The notes beneath the pieces are model-generated. The model saw nothing but the letters and a program-made list of their open reading frames with translations. It was not told where the DNA came from and searched no databases. Shown here piece by piece: positions 52,901-61,072 of a stretch of 64,000 nucleotides of DNA (positions are counted from its first letter, which is position 1; every line of letters begins with the position of its first letter). The DNA is taken from contig JAEZKC010000026.1 in assembly GCA_023436205.1 (NCBI GenBank), positions 1-64,000 on the forward strand, given 5' to 3'. The position numbers and the translations under genes were made by a program. This DNA comes from Fibrobacterota bacterium. Lineage in GTDB: Bacteria > Fibrobacterota > Chitinivibrionia > Chitinivibrionales > Chitinispirillaceae.

Positions 52901-54236
52901 AATTCAGACAAATTATCCTGAACCCAGCCACAAATTCAGAAATCTTGACGAAAGTGCACTTTCACTAAAAGCTGCGGCCCATTTCCCTTTTTATCAATGG
53001 TCCAACGATTCCGCCACATTCTCCGCAGGAGGCTTTTTTAACCACAGGAGTCGAAAAACCAGAGAACGTGCTTTTTACTACAGAACACGGCTGGCAATTC
53101 AAAAACCGGACAACACTATTCCTCCAGAATTTTACTTCAATTCACAATACAGAGGCATTGTCTTTCGAGAAGATTCAACTCAGACATGGGGTATCGGCTT
53201 CAGAGATGATTCGCAGGACCCTGCCCAATGGGACGGAAATGAAGATGTCTTCGGAGGCTACGTCCAGCTGGAAGTGCCGATCAACAGTTCTCTTTTAACC
53301 ACAGCAGGTTTACGTTATGAGAGAACGGACATGTTCGGTGCAAGCATAGTTGAGAGGTACAGAGATAGTAGCATTGCTGAAATGGATTACCATGACCTGC
53401 TCCCCAGCATTTCGGCTGTCTACAGCTTGTCAGAAAACATGAAGTTCAGAGGGGCTTACGGAAGGACACTTGTGCGTCCCGCCATGCGGGAAAAAGCCAA
53501 ATTCTTGACAGAATCATTTACTGGAGGATCAAAATTTTACGGTAACCGCCTTTTGGAACGAAGTCTTATCAATAACTATGACCTCCGATGGGAATGGTTC
53601 CCTGAACCCGGCGAACTTCTAACTGCCAGTGCATTTCTGAAACAAATTGCAAAGCCAATAGAAATAACATTTTTGGATAATGATGTATTCCAACCGGCCA
53701 ACTCGGATTCCTCTGCACTAATCGCCGGACTAGAACTGGAATTCAGAAAAAACCTGGACATGATTGAGTTGTTGCGTCATTTCCAGATATCTTCCAATCT
53801 AACATATGCCTGGTCAAGGATTGGTCTTGATGACAAAACCAAGCGAAACCCAGCCTACATGCCAGACGAACCTCTCAGTCGTCCGTTTCAGGGATTATCG
53901 CCTTATGTAATCAATCTTAATTTTACATATGAAAACCCTGAAAGAGGAATCGATTTCAGTTTACTTTATAACCATTTTGGAAAACGACTTTCAGATCTGA
54001 CCATCGAAGATGTTCCGTATCTCTGGGAAAAATCACAACATCTTCTCAACATTACCTATAACCAGAAAATTCTGAAAAAGTTCTCCTTCAAGTCAAAAAT
54101 CACTAATCTCCTATCCTTAACAGATGCTATCAACACTGATAATATCTTCATTCACGAATACAACGGGAAAGAATATGTCGTCCGCAGCGAAAAATCCGAC
54201 ATCAGCTATCAGGCTGGGATATCCTACACTTTCTAA
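49950..54236 (+). CDS. TonB-dependent receptor with six N-terminal CarboxypepD_reg domains
   Basis: A 1428-residue outer-membrane receptor. After a signal peptide (residues 8-28, CIIVLAIILPVFS) come six consecutive CarboxypepD_reg-like beta-sandwiches to about residue 560 (starts: KTKISGMVFDSEG, RKVFRGIIRDSLSG, EGIKGRVIDSLRG, LNISGCVKDTSG, TSMTGQVIDEEG, TGRIFGLVKDKNN). Then follow a plug (KNVTGATVVGSKYVFIRGLG; GDWAGGIVDIKTKNF) and a barrel ending in YQAGISYTF. Most such receptors have one of these domains. A PhoB-like box lies upstream, a probable surface lipoprotein follows, and a TonB operon lies 3 kb downstream, so uptake of a phosphorus source is inferred. AAGGAG precedes the ATG by 9 bases. 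Confidence 0.92.
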   Translation: MISVLTKSSYFRFFCIIVLAIILPVFSKTKISGMVFDSEGKMPLAGIELKVDDQEKSIFTDLNGRYTLDSFEGKSVVLVLKGSGYAETEITLTLNGPLVEKDIYLEKSTSIKNKKTKRKSDRKVFRGIIRDSLSGEVLAGANVVLKKPEVSIFTNRQGEFTISGIEHKRKSIRVIIDAGEYISREFKITLDSDTIFLSCSLLPENSKSSSMSLLEGIKGRVIDSLRGHGLSGALITMNNESQYTDENGSFTFKSVKNGTFTVKAEMPDYLPYTSSFEIKDGLAGGITIKLIPQTSANAFLNISGCVKDTSGIAISYCAAFLDGSSVKARTDSTGYFMFEAVPFGHYTLIISKSGFSPFVLSDVASDTSLNITLKTDTMTSSERKSFSLASRTSMTGQVIDEEGFPIEGASIGEGDTVLARTGPDGSFLIEDLEQRRYAIIVSANGYRLSDTFETEIMPGENKIGQVKMARSDLKVKTGRIFGLVKDKNNDEIIPGAIVSVEKTKIEVYSDLSGIYRISNLKPGTYRINFQSRGYQMTQSEDLTIEAGETREFNIALAKDDVEELERMSVQATMVQNTGASLLKERQNAVSFTDAIGGVEISRSGAGNAAEAMKNVTGATVVGSKYVFIRGLGEKYTITTLNGTPLPSPDPDKKAVNMDLFPSAMIENITVHKTATASLPGDWAGGIVDIKTKNFPEKLTISIGASGSANEATLSDENLSYEGGKFDWLGFDDGSRKIPKIFESYSKIDIDSLGNYFSIPFSSSAYAQRLQNGMMDTIQLLNQMVNSFDTVFAPEEKRAPLNQSYSLSIGNSISLFEKPVGFYAGLTYSNKYDITIDGIKRSYQLISEGAEPVIWTDMSEDKGKNTVLWGILGKASLQPADDHVLTATYMYTRNASDESSIYKGYYRYYMGQREPGDTFVSMRLHYTQRALNYFQPEGTHDLQIGIVPFKLNWTGTYTSTSQDEPNLRDIGYRATSLGIYGTGYEIQTNYPEPSHKFRNLDESALSLKAAAHFPFYQWSNDSATFSAGGFFNHRSRKTRERAFYYRTRLAIQKPDNTIPPEFYFNSQYRGIVFREDSTQTWGIGFRDDSQDPAQWDGNEDVFGGYVQLEVPINSSLLTTAGLRYERTDMFGASIVERYRDSSIAEMDYHDLLPSISAVYSLSENMKFRGAYGRTLVRPAMREKAKFLTESFTGGSKFYGNRLLERSLINNYDLRWEWFPEPGELLTASAFLKQIAKPIEITFLDNDVFQPANSDSSALIAGLELEFRKNLDMIELLRHFQISSNLTYAWSRIGLDDKTKRNPAYMPDEPLSRPFQGLSPYVINLNFTYENPERGIDFSLLYNHFGKRLSDLTIEDVPYLWEKSQHLLNITYNQKILKKFSFKSKITNLLSLTDAINTDNIFIHEYNGKEYVVRSEKSDISYQAGISYTF

Positions 54237-54397
54237 CCAGCCAAACTAGCTCAGTCGCGAGTACACTTCACGAAGCATGATAGCCCCTGGTTTATTATGC
54301 CTGGAGGCTATCTGATCACGTGGGCTCCTTGTACGGAACATAACTCCAAGCTCTTTACTCCTGACTATAAAACTATCCTAAAAGACGCACAGAAGGA

Positions 54398-54457
54398 TTA
54401 ATCCTTTTCTAACAATTCCTTAGTTCAGTCTGAACATTCGAAAGTGATTTTTATGAT
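54398..54457 (+). promoter_or_regulatory. Candidate PhoB box and promoter of the beta-helix lipoprotein gene
   Basis: TTAATC (54398), CTAACA (54409), TTAGTT (54420) and TGAACA (54431) lie at an 11-base period. TATGAT at 54452 is a good -10, 15 bases after the last block. The leader to the ATG at 54521 is about 55 bases. Confidence 0.55.
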
Positions 54458-54520
54458 ACGATTCGAATTTGATTTTCTGACAATTCTTCTTATAACCATT
54501 TTCAAACAAGGAGGAACCGC

Positions 54521-56356
54521 ATGGGTTCTAAACTAAAAAAACTTTCTTTTTTAATTCTTCCGGGAGCCTTTGCAATTGCAGTGGCCTTTTCTGGAATAAC
54601 CGGCTGTAGTGAAGAGTCTGATCCCGAACCTCAGGCTGATACTATCGCTGTGGTTGACACCGCAACACCCGTAACCAGAGTTTCCTTTTCCAATGAGGGA
54701 GACAGCTTAAAGATTACTGATCACAAAATTACAACAAAGATTATGCTTGTTGATAATGGAGATTACACAACTCTTTCAACCAAAGACACTACATGGTCAG
54801 ATACCGTTGTAGGCGGCAAAGTTCCTTCCGGTGAGCTTATCGTGATGGATACCACCGTTAATGAACACTTTGAAGCATCTGCCGACGGTGATAGCCTTGT
54901 CATTCGTGACACCATTATCGTCACCAAGGTGTTTAAGTCAGAGAATGGTCAAGTAACATTGATCAGCACTACCCCGCTCACAGTCAGTGACACAACCGTG
55001 GGTGGAAAAGTGCCTTTCATTGTTCTTACAGATGCCTCAATACAAGAAAACGATACTGTAACTCTCAATGCCGGCATTACCTATCATCTTAAGGGTTTTG
55101 TTTTCGTTGAGAAGGGAGCTGTACTGAACATTCCTGAAGGTACTGTTCTGAAAGGTGAACCCGGAGGTGGCCTCAATGCAAGCGCACTGATCATCGCCCG
55201 GGGCGGGAAACTCAATGCCGTAGGTACTGCCGAAAAGCCGATAATTTTCACATCCACAGCTGATGATGTCACCGTAGATGATGACTTAACATTAGCAAGT
55301 AGAGGCATGTGGGGTGGAGTGCTTATACTTGGCTGCGCAAACACTTCCAGACCTGCAGGTTTCGGACAGATCGAAGGTATAGACCCGGAAGATCCCCGTG
55401 GTATTTACGGTTCAGATGCCGATTTCCCTCTGAATCTTGAAGACAATTCCGGTACAATCAAATATGTGTCTATTCGTTACGGAGGTACTAATATCGGTGA
55501 AGGAAACGAAATCAATGGACTCACAATGGGTGCTGTTGGTAGCGGAACCACCATCGAGAATGTGGAAGTTTTCAACAATGATGATGATGGTTTTGAATGG
55601 TTCGGTGGAACTGTAAACACCAAGTATCTCGTTTCTGCTGGTAATGCTGATGACTCTTATGACTGGGATGAAGGTTTCAAGGGTAAGGGTCAGTTTTGGG
55701 TTGTTATCCAGGATGCTGTTGAAGGTGACAGAGGTGGTGAATGTGACGGTAATTCAAGCAAGGATTATGCGTCCCCCAACTTCTCCAACCCCACCCTTTA
55801 CAATATGACATGGGTAGGTTCCGGTTCAGCTTCAGCACGCACTGACAACCGCGTTATTACTCTTCGTGAAGCCACAGCAGCCAAGATTTACAACTCTATC
55901 TTCACCGACTTCAAAGGTCAGATGTCCTTCAATTCAGACGGTACACTCAAGGGTTCCTATGCCATAGAAATTGATAGCACTCAGGGTGGAGCAGTTAATT
56001 CTTACGTACATCTCAGAGAGGGTGATCTGGACCTTGCCAACAACATTTTCTACGGTTTCGGACAGGTGAGCAGCAGTGCTGCGGTGATCACCGATCCTGT
56101 CAAGCTGGTCAAGGGCCCAAGCTGGGTTGCAGACACCATCGTTGCACGTGGCAACACCTTTGATGCAGATCCTATGATCACAAAGATTTCCCGTGGCAGT
56201 GCCGAGCTTGATCTCACCCCGGCTGCAGGCAGCCCTGCCCTCACAGGTGATCTTAAGGCCTACAGTGATTCCTGGTTTACCAGTGTAAGCTACAAGGGTG
56301 CACTTGGTCCCAATGACACCTGGATGGATTGGACTTTTGTTAAGAAAATCTACTAA
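54521..56356 (+). CDS. Outer-membrane lipoprotein with parallel beta-helix-like repeats
   Basis: A 611-residue predicted lipoprotein (lipobox SGITGC near residue 29). The first 150 residues hold two related segments ending in DTTVGGKVP-type motifs. The rest resembles beta-helix proteins encoded beside TonB receptors in Bacteroidota and other phyla: GAVLNIPEGTVLKGEPGG, LIIARGGKLNAVGTAEKPII, FTSTADD, MWGGVLILG, YVSIRYGGTNIGEGNEIN and NDDDGFEWFGGTVNTKYL. Several Asp/Asn-rich loops could bind metal or phosphate. AAGGAGG precedes the ATG, a PhoB-like box lies upstream and a strong terminator follows, so it is its own transcript. Role as the receptor's surface partner is inferred from position. Confidence 0.82.
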   Translation: MGSKLKKLSFLILPGAFAIAVAFSGITGCSEESDPEPQADTIAVVDTATPVTRVSFSNEGDSLKITDHKITTKIMLVDNGDYTTLSTKDTTWSDTVVGGKVPSGELIVMDTTVNEHFEASADGDSLVIRDTIIVTKVFKSENGQVTLISTTPLTVSDTTVGGKVPFIVLTDASIQENDTVTLNAGITYHLKGFVFVEKGAVLNIPEGTVLKGEPGGGLNASALIIARGGKLNAVGTAEKPIIFTSTADDVTVDDDLTLASRGMWGGVLILGCANTSRPAGFGQIEGIDPEDPRGIYGSDADFPLNLEDNSGTIKYVSIRYGGTNIGEGNEINGLTMGAVGSGTTIENVEVFNNDDDGFEWFGGTVNTKYLVSAGNADDSYDWDEGFKGKGQFWVVIQDAVEGDRGGECDGNSSKDYASPNFSNPTLYNMTWVGSGSASARTDNRVITLREATAAKIYNSIFTDFKGQMSFNSDGTLKGSYAIEIDSTQGGAVNSYVHLREGDLDLANNIFYGFGQVSSSAAVITDPVKLVKGPSWVADTIVARGNTFDADPMITKISRGSAELDLTPAAGSPALTGDLKAYSDSWFTSVSYKGALGPNDTWMDWTFVKKIY

Positions 56357-56379
56357 TCTTCTCCCTGGTAGTTAGCCGT

Positions 56380-56410
56380 AAAAGGGGTTCCTTCGGGAGC
56401 CCCCTTTTTT
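56380..56410 (+). terminator. Rho-independent terminator after the beta-helix lipoprotein gene
   Basis: A GC-rich stem (GGGGTTCC / GGAGCCCC, one G-U pair) with a TTCG tetraloop is followed by CTTTTTT. It lies 24 bases past the stop codon. Confidence 0.9.
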
Positions 56411-56421
56411 ATAGAGAAAAC

Positions 56422-57015
56422 ATGTTGAGACTGATATTGATTTTTCTGCTAGTGTTCTTTACCGGATGTTCTAAAGTACAGGAAAGAAAAACCGCTGACG
56501 GGAAACTGCATACCCGTTTTTACAAAACCAAGGATCGCAGCGGCAAATATGTAAAGCACGGAAAACATACAATTTATTACCCAAACGGCTCAAAGCAGGC
56601 CGAGACCACTTTTAAATACGGCAAAAAAGAGGGACCATTCACAGCATGGTACAAGAATGGTCAGATGTGGTACTGTGGAACAAATAGCAATGACATGAAG
56701 CAGGGTGCCTACACTGAATGGTATGAAAACGGAAAAGTATTTGCGAAATCATACTTTAAAGATAACAGAAAAGACAGTATTCACCAGGAATTTTATCCAA
56801 ATGGACATATAAAGTATGAATGTTCAATGAAAAACGGAAAAAAGCAAGGCCCCGTAAAAAAATGGCATGCTAATGGAATCTTATGGGAAGAGGGCTACTA
56901 TGACTCAGACAAGAAACATGGCCTATTCAAGACATACAACGATTCGGGTGTCGAGATAAACAGTTTCCTATACGAACACGGATTACCTGCAGATTCAATT
57001 TCGCAATTTCCCTAA
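56422..57015 (+). CDS. MORN/YwqK-type repeat lipoprotein
   Basis: A 197-residue predicted lipoprotein (lipobox VFFTGC at residue 16). Six or so repeats of the 22-24-residue MORN-like type follow, for example HGKHTIYYPNGSKQAE, EGPFTAWYKNGQMWYC, QGAYTEWYENGKVFAKS and QGPVKKWHANGILWEEG. This matches proteins annotated YwqK-family 'antitoxin', a label that says little about function. It starts 12 bases past a strong terminator and has no clear promoter or ribosome site, so its expression is uncertain. It sits between the beta-helix lipoprotein and the second TonB operon. Confidence 0.8.
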   Translation: MLRLILIFLLVFFTGCSKVQERKTADGKLHTRFYKTKDRSGKYVKHGKHTIYYPNGSKQAETTFKYGKKEGPFTAWYKNGQMWYCGTNSNDMKQGAYTEWYENGKVFAKSYFKDNRKDSIHQEFYPNGHIKYECSMKNGKKQGPVKKWHANGILWEEGYYDSDKKHGLFKTYNDSGVEINSFLYEHGLPADSISQFP

Positions 57016-57032
57016 TACCTATCATATAATCC

Positions 57033-57071
57033 CTAATACATTCCTAACCATACCCCAATTTTTTCCTAAAG
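57033..57071 (+). promoter_or_regulatory. Candidate PhoB box of the TtpC-type TonB operon
   Basis: CTAATA (57033), CTAACC (57044), CCAATT (57055) and CTAAAG (57066) lie at an exact 11-base period, 50-90 bases before the ATG at 57121. A further CTAATA stands at 57012. The following sequence is T-rich, with a TATTTT at 57081. Confidence 0.6.
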
Positions 57072-57120
57072 ATTGAGGTTTATTTTTTTCTTTCAATCGA
57101 TTTAGGATGAAGGAGAACTC

Positions 57121-57702
57121 ATGAATGTAAGCAAAGTGCTTTTTATTCCGTTATTTACAACAGCAGTGCTCGTCAGTTCGATTTCCGCACAGGATTTCGA
57201 TATTGACAAGGAAATTGCCCGCATACGAAAAGAGCTGGCGGATGTTTCCGCACAGCGCCAGACGATTCGGGAAGAGATTGTTAAAGAAAACAGGGAATAT
57301 TCAGATTATCAGAAAAGAACACAGCAGCGCTTTGAAACCCTAAAGGCGGAAATTGATTCTCTTAAGGGTCTCAACGAACAGTTCGTAAACCAAAATGACT
57401 CCCTTTCTGCCTTGATTACTACTTCGGAGGCAAACAAGAGGCAATATGACCTTATGCAGGACCGATTCAGGGAACGGATAAAGGAAGGGCTTGATGTTCA
57501 TAATAAAACGGCAACCCATCTGCCCCCCATGATTGCAAAAAACAACATTTCTGCCATTGCTTTTCTCAAAAGCGAATTGACATCCAAAACAGTAGACAAC
57601 ATAGAAGCAATTCAGCGTCTGGCCCAGATCTTAAAAGATATGGAAGAGGCAATCTCCTCAATACAGATAGTGCAAGGACCTTCACCAGTTCCTGATATTT
57701 GA
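57121..57702 (+). CDS. DUF3450-like periplasmic coiled-coil protein, cut by in-frame TGA
   Basis: A 193-residue exported protein: signal peptide (residues 5-24, FIPLFTTAVLVSSISAQ), then a long coiled coil (IDKEIARIRKELADVSAQRQ and on) and a helical part. In Vibrio-type TonB2 clusters the first gene encodes a DUF3450 protein of ~250 residues with this plan. Here the frame stops at TGA (57700-57702) and the same frame continues to 57921 with a DUF3450-like C-terminus, so the family part is split. AAGGAG lies 5 bases before the ATG. It is the first gene of the six-gene TonB operon and has a PhoB-like box upstream. Confidence 0.75.
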   Translation: MNVSKVLFIPLFTTAVLVSSISAQDFDIDKEIARIRKELADVSAQRQTIREEIVKENREYSDYQKRTQQRFETLKAEIDSLKGLNEQFVNQNDSLSALITTSEANKRQYDLMQDRFRERIKEGLDVHNKTATHLPPMIAKNNISAIAFLKSELTSKTVDNIEAIQRLAQILKDMEEAISSIQIVQGPSPVPDI

Positions 57703-57705
57703 GGT

Positions 57706-57921
57706 GTGACTTATAGATTGAGAATAGGATCCTTCTTTGAAACGGTTGTTGATGCTTCCGGAACAAAATACGCAGTCTGGAATGGATACGACAGTGAAGG
57801 AAAGGAGCAGTGGAAATTCACAGAAGATCCTTCCATGGCTTCCGGCATCCTGAAAGCAATAAACATCCGAGAAGGCAAATCGCTGCCTGATTTTGTGCAA
57901 CTCCCCATTTCAGCGGAATAA
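57706..57921 (+). pseudogene. Severed C-terminal part of the DUF3450-like protein
   Basis: In frame with the preceding gene and separated from it only by TGA at 57700. It encodes TYRLRIGSFFETVVDASGTK and ends KSLPDFVQLPISAE, the pattern expected for the end of a DUF3450 protein (L-R-I/V-G near its start, LP near its end). A GTG at 57706 could reinitiate, but no ribosome site is present. Confidence 0.65.
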
Positions 57922-57933
57922 AGAGGTAGAAAC

Positions 57934-59385
57934 ATGAAATATATGCTGATAATTCTCACAATGTTCGCAGTTGCCTTTTCCGCACCAGACAAAAATTACA
58001 AGGCCAAGGAGAGGGAGCTTGACATTCTTAAAGGTTTTCTGCAGGCCGCACGTGACTCTCTGCAAAACGAGATGGCCGGAAGATGGCGAAGCAAGCAGCA
58101 CATGGTGGAACAGAGAGAGATTGACAAGAAAGAGCTTGCCCGCTATCGGGAAACTCAGGAACGCTCACACTCCGACCTGGCCCGCATCAAGGAAGAATGC
58201 TTCGCCAAGGAAAAGACTCTGGAGGATTTGAAAAAAAGTATTCAGGAGAAGCGTGAAGAGTGGCAGTTTCTGCAGAGTGCGATGGAAGATGTTTTTGAAA
58301 AAGAGGCCTCTGGAATTATGGAGTGTTTTCCCCTGGATGTGGAGCAACGTCGCAGCGATCTTGAAGAAATTAGAAGGGAATTCAAGAAAATAGGCGATCC
58401 GGGACTTGCTCTGAACAGGTATGTCGACTACAGAGCCAAGTATTTTTCCATTGGAGAAAAGTTGAATGTTACAAAACAGACCGTGATCCCCAATGATGGA
58501 AGTCAGCAGGAGCTTACAATCGCAAGATTCGGTAATGCATTTGGATATGGTATCAATACGGAAGGAACACTCTTTACCATAAGGCAAACCGGAAATCTCG
58601 GATCAGACAGGTACAGCATCGACAAGCTTGGTGAATCAAAACTTGCAGAGTATCTGAAGATGACAATTCCGGCCTGGGTTGAAAAACAAAAACCTTATGG
58701 CACCATTACCATAGATATTTTGCAAAACTCTCAATCATCAGCCCTCATTTCCGGCAAAAAAGTTACTCAGGTGGATAAATTCAAGGCATTTGTCAAAGCG
58801 GGAGGACCAATTATGATTCCGCTCTTCCTGCTTATCCTCTGGGCAATAATTCTGGTCATAGGTAAACTGATTCAGTTCAGCGGTAAACACCGCTCAAATA
58901 CAGCGCTTTCCAAAGTGGTATTGAAACACCTGGAGAATTCTGAAATTGCCAAGGCGAAAGCTTATGCCGATTCCCACAAAGGAGTTGTGGCGAAAGTTGT
59001 AAAAACCTGCCTTGAACATTCCAAGTGGAACCGCGCTTCTGCAGAAAAGGCTGTTAAGGAAATATTGGTGGAGGAAGTGCCGCTACTGAATAAACATCTG
59101 GCCACTCTTGCAGTGATAGCCGGTGCAGCCCCTCTGCTTGGACTTCTGGGTACTGTGACTGGCATGATAAACCTCTTTGAAGTTATTACCAATTACGGAA
59201 CAGGGGATCCGAAAATTCTGGCCGGAGGTATATCGGAGGCACTTGTCACAACAGAAATGGGTCTTATTGTCGCCATTCCGATTCTGCTCATTCACAACTA
59301 CCTTCGCAACCGAACCAATCACATCCAGGCAGAAATGGAAAAACACGCGATCCGAATTCTTAACAGACTCTGGCCGGAGGCCTGA
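57934..59385 (+). CDS. Long MotA/TolQ/ExbB protein, TtpC-like
   Basis: A 483-residue protein: signal peptide (residues 1-17), a periplasmic coiled-coil region of about 270 residues, then the ExbB-type membrane part with a helix at about 289-312 (IMIPLFLLILWAIILVIGKL) and the channel signature APLLGLLGTVTGMINLFEV, then ISEALVTTEMGLIVAIPI. TtpC of Vibrio TonB2 systems has this architecture and acts beside a short ExbB. GAGGT precedes the ATG; exbB follows after two bases. Confidence 0.88.
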   Translation: MKYMLIILTMFAVAFSAPDKNYKAKERELDILKGFLQAARDSLQNEMAGRWRSKQHMVEQREIDKKELARYRETQERSHSDLARIKEECFAKEKTLEDLKKSIQEKREEWQFLQSAMEDVFEKEASGIMECFPLDVEQRRSDLEEIRREFKKIGDPGLALNRYVDYRAKYFSIGEKLNVTKQTVIPNDGSQQELTIARFGNAFGYGINTEGTLFTIRQTGNLGSDRYSIDKLGESKLAEYLKMTIPAWVEKQKPYGTITIDILQNSQSSALISGKKVTQVDKFKAFVKAGGPIMIPLFLLILWAIILVIGKLIQFSGKHRSNTALSKVVLKHLENSEIAKAKAYADSHKGVVAKVVKTCLEHSKWNRASAEKAVKEILVEEVPLLNKHLATLAVIAGAAPLLGLLGTVTGMINLFEVITNYGTGDPKILAGGISEALVTTEMGLIVAIPILLIHNYLRNRTNHIQAEMEKHAIRILNRLWPEA

Positions 59386-59387
59386 CA

Positions 59388-60017
59388 ATGGATCTGGCGA
59401 GAATATTCCTGTCCTCTTTTGAAAAGGGGGGCAGTCTGATGTGGGTGATTTTCTTCGTTTCCCTGGTAGCCTGGTATATTGGGGCAAGTAAACTGGCTGA
59501 CCTTAGCCGATTCAGCAGGCAACGAAAAAAATTCCTTTTGGAAGTGGAAAACTCTTACAATGCTAAAGAATGTAAAGCTTCAACGGGGAACAGTAATTAC
59601 GACACCCTTCTTACACAAATACATGCGTGTGCCGCTGGAAGCCTATGCGGACCAAAGGGCATATTGAGAGAATTCCTTATCAGTACAGTACCTCATTTAA
59701 ATAAGGGATTCCCCTCCATGTCGGCCTGGATATCCATTGCACCTCTACTGGGCTTGCTTGGAACAATCACCGGAATGATACAGACATTTAAGGTAATCAT
59801 GGACTTTGGAATCGGAAACCCCGGGCTTACTGCAGAAGGAATAAGCGTTGCATTGCTTACAACCCAGGCAGGGCTTACTGTCGCTTTTCCGGCAATGATT
59901 TTCCATAATTACCTGGCTAATAGAAAGAATGCAATGGTCAATCTGCTCATCAAGGATTGCGAACAGATAATGAGCCGGATTTCACCTACCATAGCAGAAG
60001 GAAAAGACAATGCTTGA
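59388..60017 (+). CDS. exbB: MotA/TolQ/ExbB proton channel protein (second system)
   Basis: A 209-residue ExbB with three helices and signature APLLGLLGTITGMIQTFKVI, then ISVALLTTQAGLTVAFPAMI. The ribosome site GGAGG lies within the end of the TtpC-like gene. It overlaps exbD by 8 bases. Together with the long ExbB it forms the two-ExbB arrangement known from TtpC systems. Confidence 0.93.
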   Translation: MDLARIFLSSFEKGGSLMWVIFFVSLVAWYIGASKLADLSRFSRQRKKFLLEVENSYNAKECKASTGNSNYDTLLTQIHACAAGSLCGPKGILREFLISTVPHLNKGFPSMSAWISIAPLLGLLGTITGMIQTFKVIMDFGIGNPGLTAEGISVALLTTQAGLTVAFPAMIFHNYLANRKNAMVNLLIKDCEQIMSRISPTIAEGKDNA

Positions 60018-60420
60018 GGATTACGGTTTGCTAGCTCAGGATTCAAACACTGCTGAAGTTAACATGAGTCCGCTTATTGACATGGTATTCATACTTCTGA
60101 TCTTTTTTGTGATCACCACCAATTTCAACCGGCAGACGGGTGTAGACGTTTCCAAGCCCAAGGCCCAGAGTGCTGTAAGTCAAGGTCATCAAACCCTCAT
60201 GGTGGGTGTAACCCGGGAGGGAACAGTTCATGTACATGGTCGACAGATAAGCATTGAACGGCTCCGCACCCGTATTGGACAGGAAATAACCAAAAGACCC
60301 GACATGACAGTTGTAATAATCGCCGACCAGCAGGCTGCCATAGGAAAAGCTGTCCAGGTTATGGACCAGTGCGCTCTGGCGGGTGCTTCTAAAGTATCAA
60401 TCGCAGCAGACAAGGAGTAG
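60010..60420 (+). CDS. exbD: Biopolymer transport protein ExbD (second system)
   Basis: A 136-residue protein with helix MSPLIDMVFILLIFFVITTN containing the essential aspartate, and a periplasmic ExbD domain (QTLMVGVTREGTVHVHGRQI). It starts inside the end of exbB with AAGGA upstream and ends 3 bases before tonB. Confidence 0.94.
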   Translation: MLEDYGLLAQDSNTAEVNMSPLIDMVFILLIFFVITTNFNRQTGVDVSKPKAQSAVSQGHQTLMVGVTREGTVHVHGRQISIERLRTRIGQEITKRPDMTVVIIADQQAAIGKAVQVMDQCALAGASKVSIAADKE

Positions 60421-60423
60421 AAA

Positions 60424-61053
60424 ATGTTTCAAGTGCTGTCCCAGCTTATCTATCATGCAATAAAAGTTTCAGCTATCGTGGCTGTTAACTTCTCTCTTTT
60501 CATCATTCTGCCAGTTACCCACAATCTTTTCTCCTCCATTTCAGTGGAAAAGAAAGAAGCCATAAAGCAGCCTAAAATCGTGGCAGAGATGATCCGCAAG
60601 GAAAAGCCGCCGGAGAAAAAGCAACCCGAACAGCGCATTCGTCAAGTACAGAATGCCTCCACCCAATCCTCTACATCCAACACGCGCCTGAAATTCACCC
60701 CCGACCTGGGTGTCGAGAGCGGAGAGGGAGTGGCGGTGGCAAGCCAGACCATGGAAACTACCGTTTTCGAGGATGGAAAAACTGATGAGGATGCGGTTCC
60801 CATGTTCACGCCAGCGCCTCAATACCCTCAGCGGGCAAGAGATCTGGGCGTGGAGGGGCTGGTGGAAATTATTTTTGTGGTTGGAACCGATGGAAAAGTG
60901 ATTTCCATTGAGTCGCTGAACAGTCCTCACACAAGCTTTAATCAGGAAGTTCGTAAAGTACTGTCGAGCTGGAAATTCAAACCTGCAAAAAACCAGGGAG
61001 TACCCGTTCAGGTCCGCAAAAAGCAGGTCATAGAATACAGGCTTAATTCCTAA
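60424..61053 (+). CDS. tonB: Energy transducer TonB (second system)
   Basis: A 209-residue TonB protein: N-terminal helix (AIVAVNFSLFIILPV), a short Lys/Pro linker (KEKPPEKKQPEQRIRQVQ) and the TonB C-terminal domain (FTPAPQYPQRARDLGVEGLV; VRKVLSSWKFKPAKNQGVPV; KKQVIEYRL). The linker is short, as in TonB2-type proteins. The AAGGAG ribosome site overlaps the exbD stop. It belongs to the Pho-linked operon and is therefore probably matched to the six-domain receptor. Confidence 0.93.
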   Translation: MFQVLSQLIYHAIKVSAIVAVNFSLFIILPVTHNLFSSISVEKKEAIKQPKIVAEMIRKEKPPEKKQPEQRIRQVQNASTQSSTSNTRLKFTPDLGVESGEGVAVASQTMETTVFEDGKTDEDAVPMFTPAPQYPQRARDLGVEGLVEIIFVVGTDGKVISIESLNSPHTSFNQEVRKVLSSWKFKPAKNQGVPVQVRKKQVIEYRLNS

Positions 61054-61072
61054 AAAGAGATTGCTTTCTAAC

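Noticed and set aside
54237..54400. Possible tRNA-like stretch (CTAGCTCAGTCGCGAG) after the receptor gene
   Set aside because: Only a D-arm-like string is present; no anticodon arm, TTCGA-type T-loop or acceptor stem can be paired.
57700..57760. Selenocysteine or other recoding of the TGA in the DUF3450-like gene
   Set aside because: No stable stem-loop at the proper distance after the TGA is evident, and the family is not known for a selenocysteine. A mutation or sequence error is simpler.
43592..57921. Alternative genetic code explaining the in-frame TAA and TGA
   Set aside because: TAA, TAG and TGA all end clearly complete genes elsewhere in the window (for example pstS, AraC-type and exbB), so the standard bacterial code fits.
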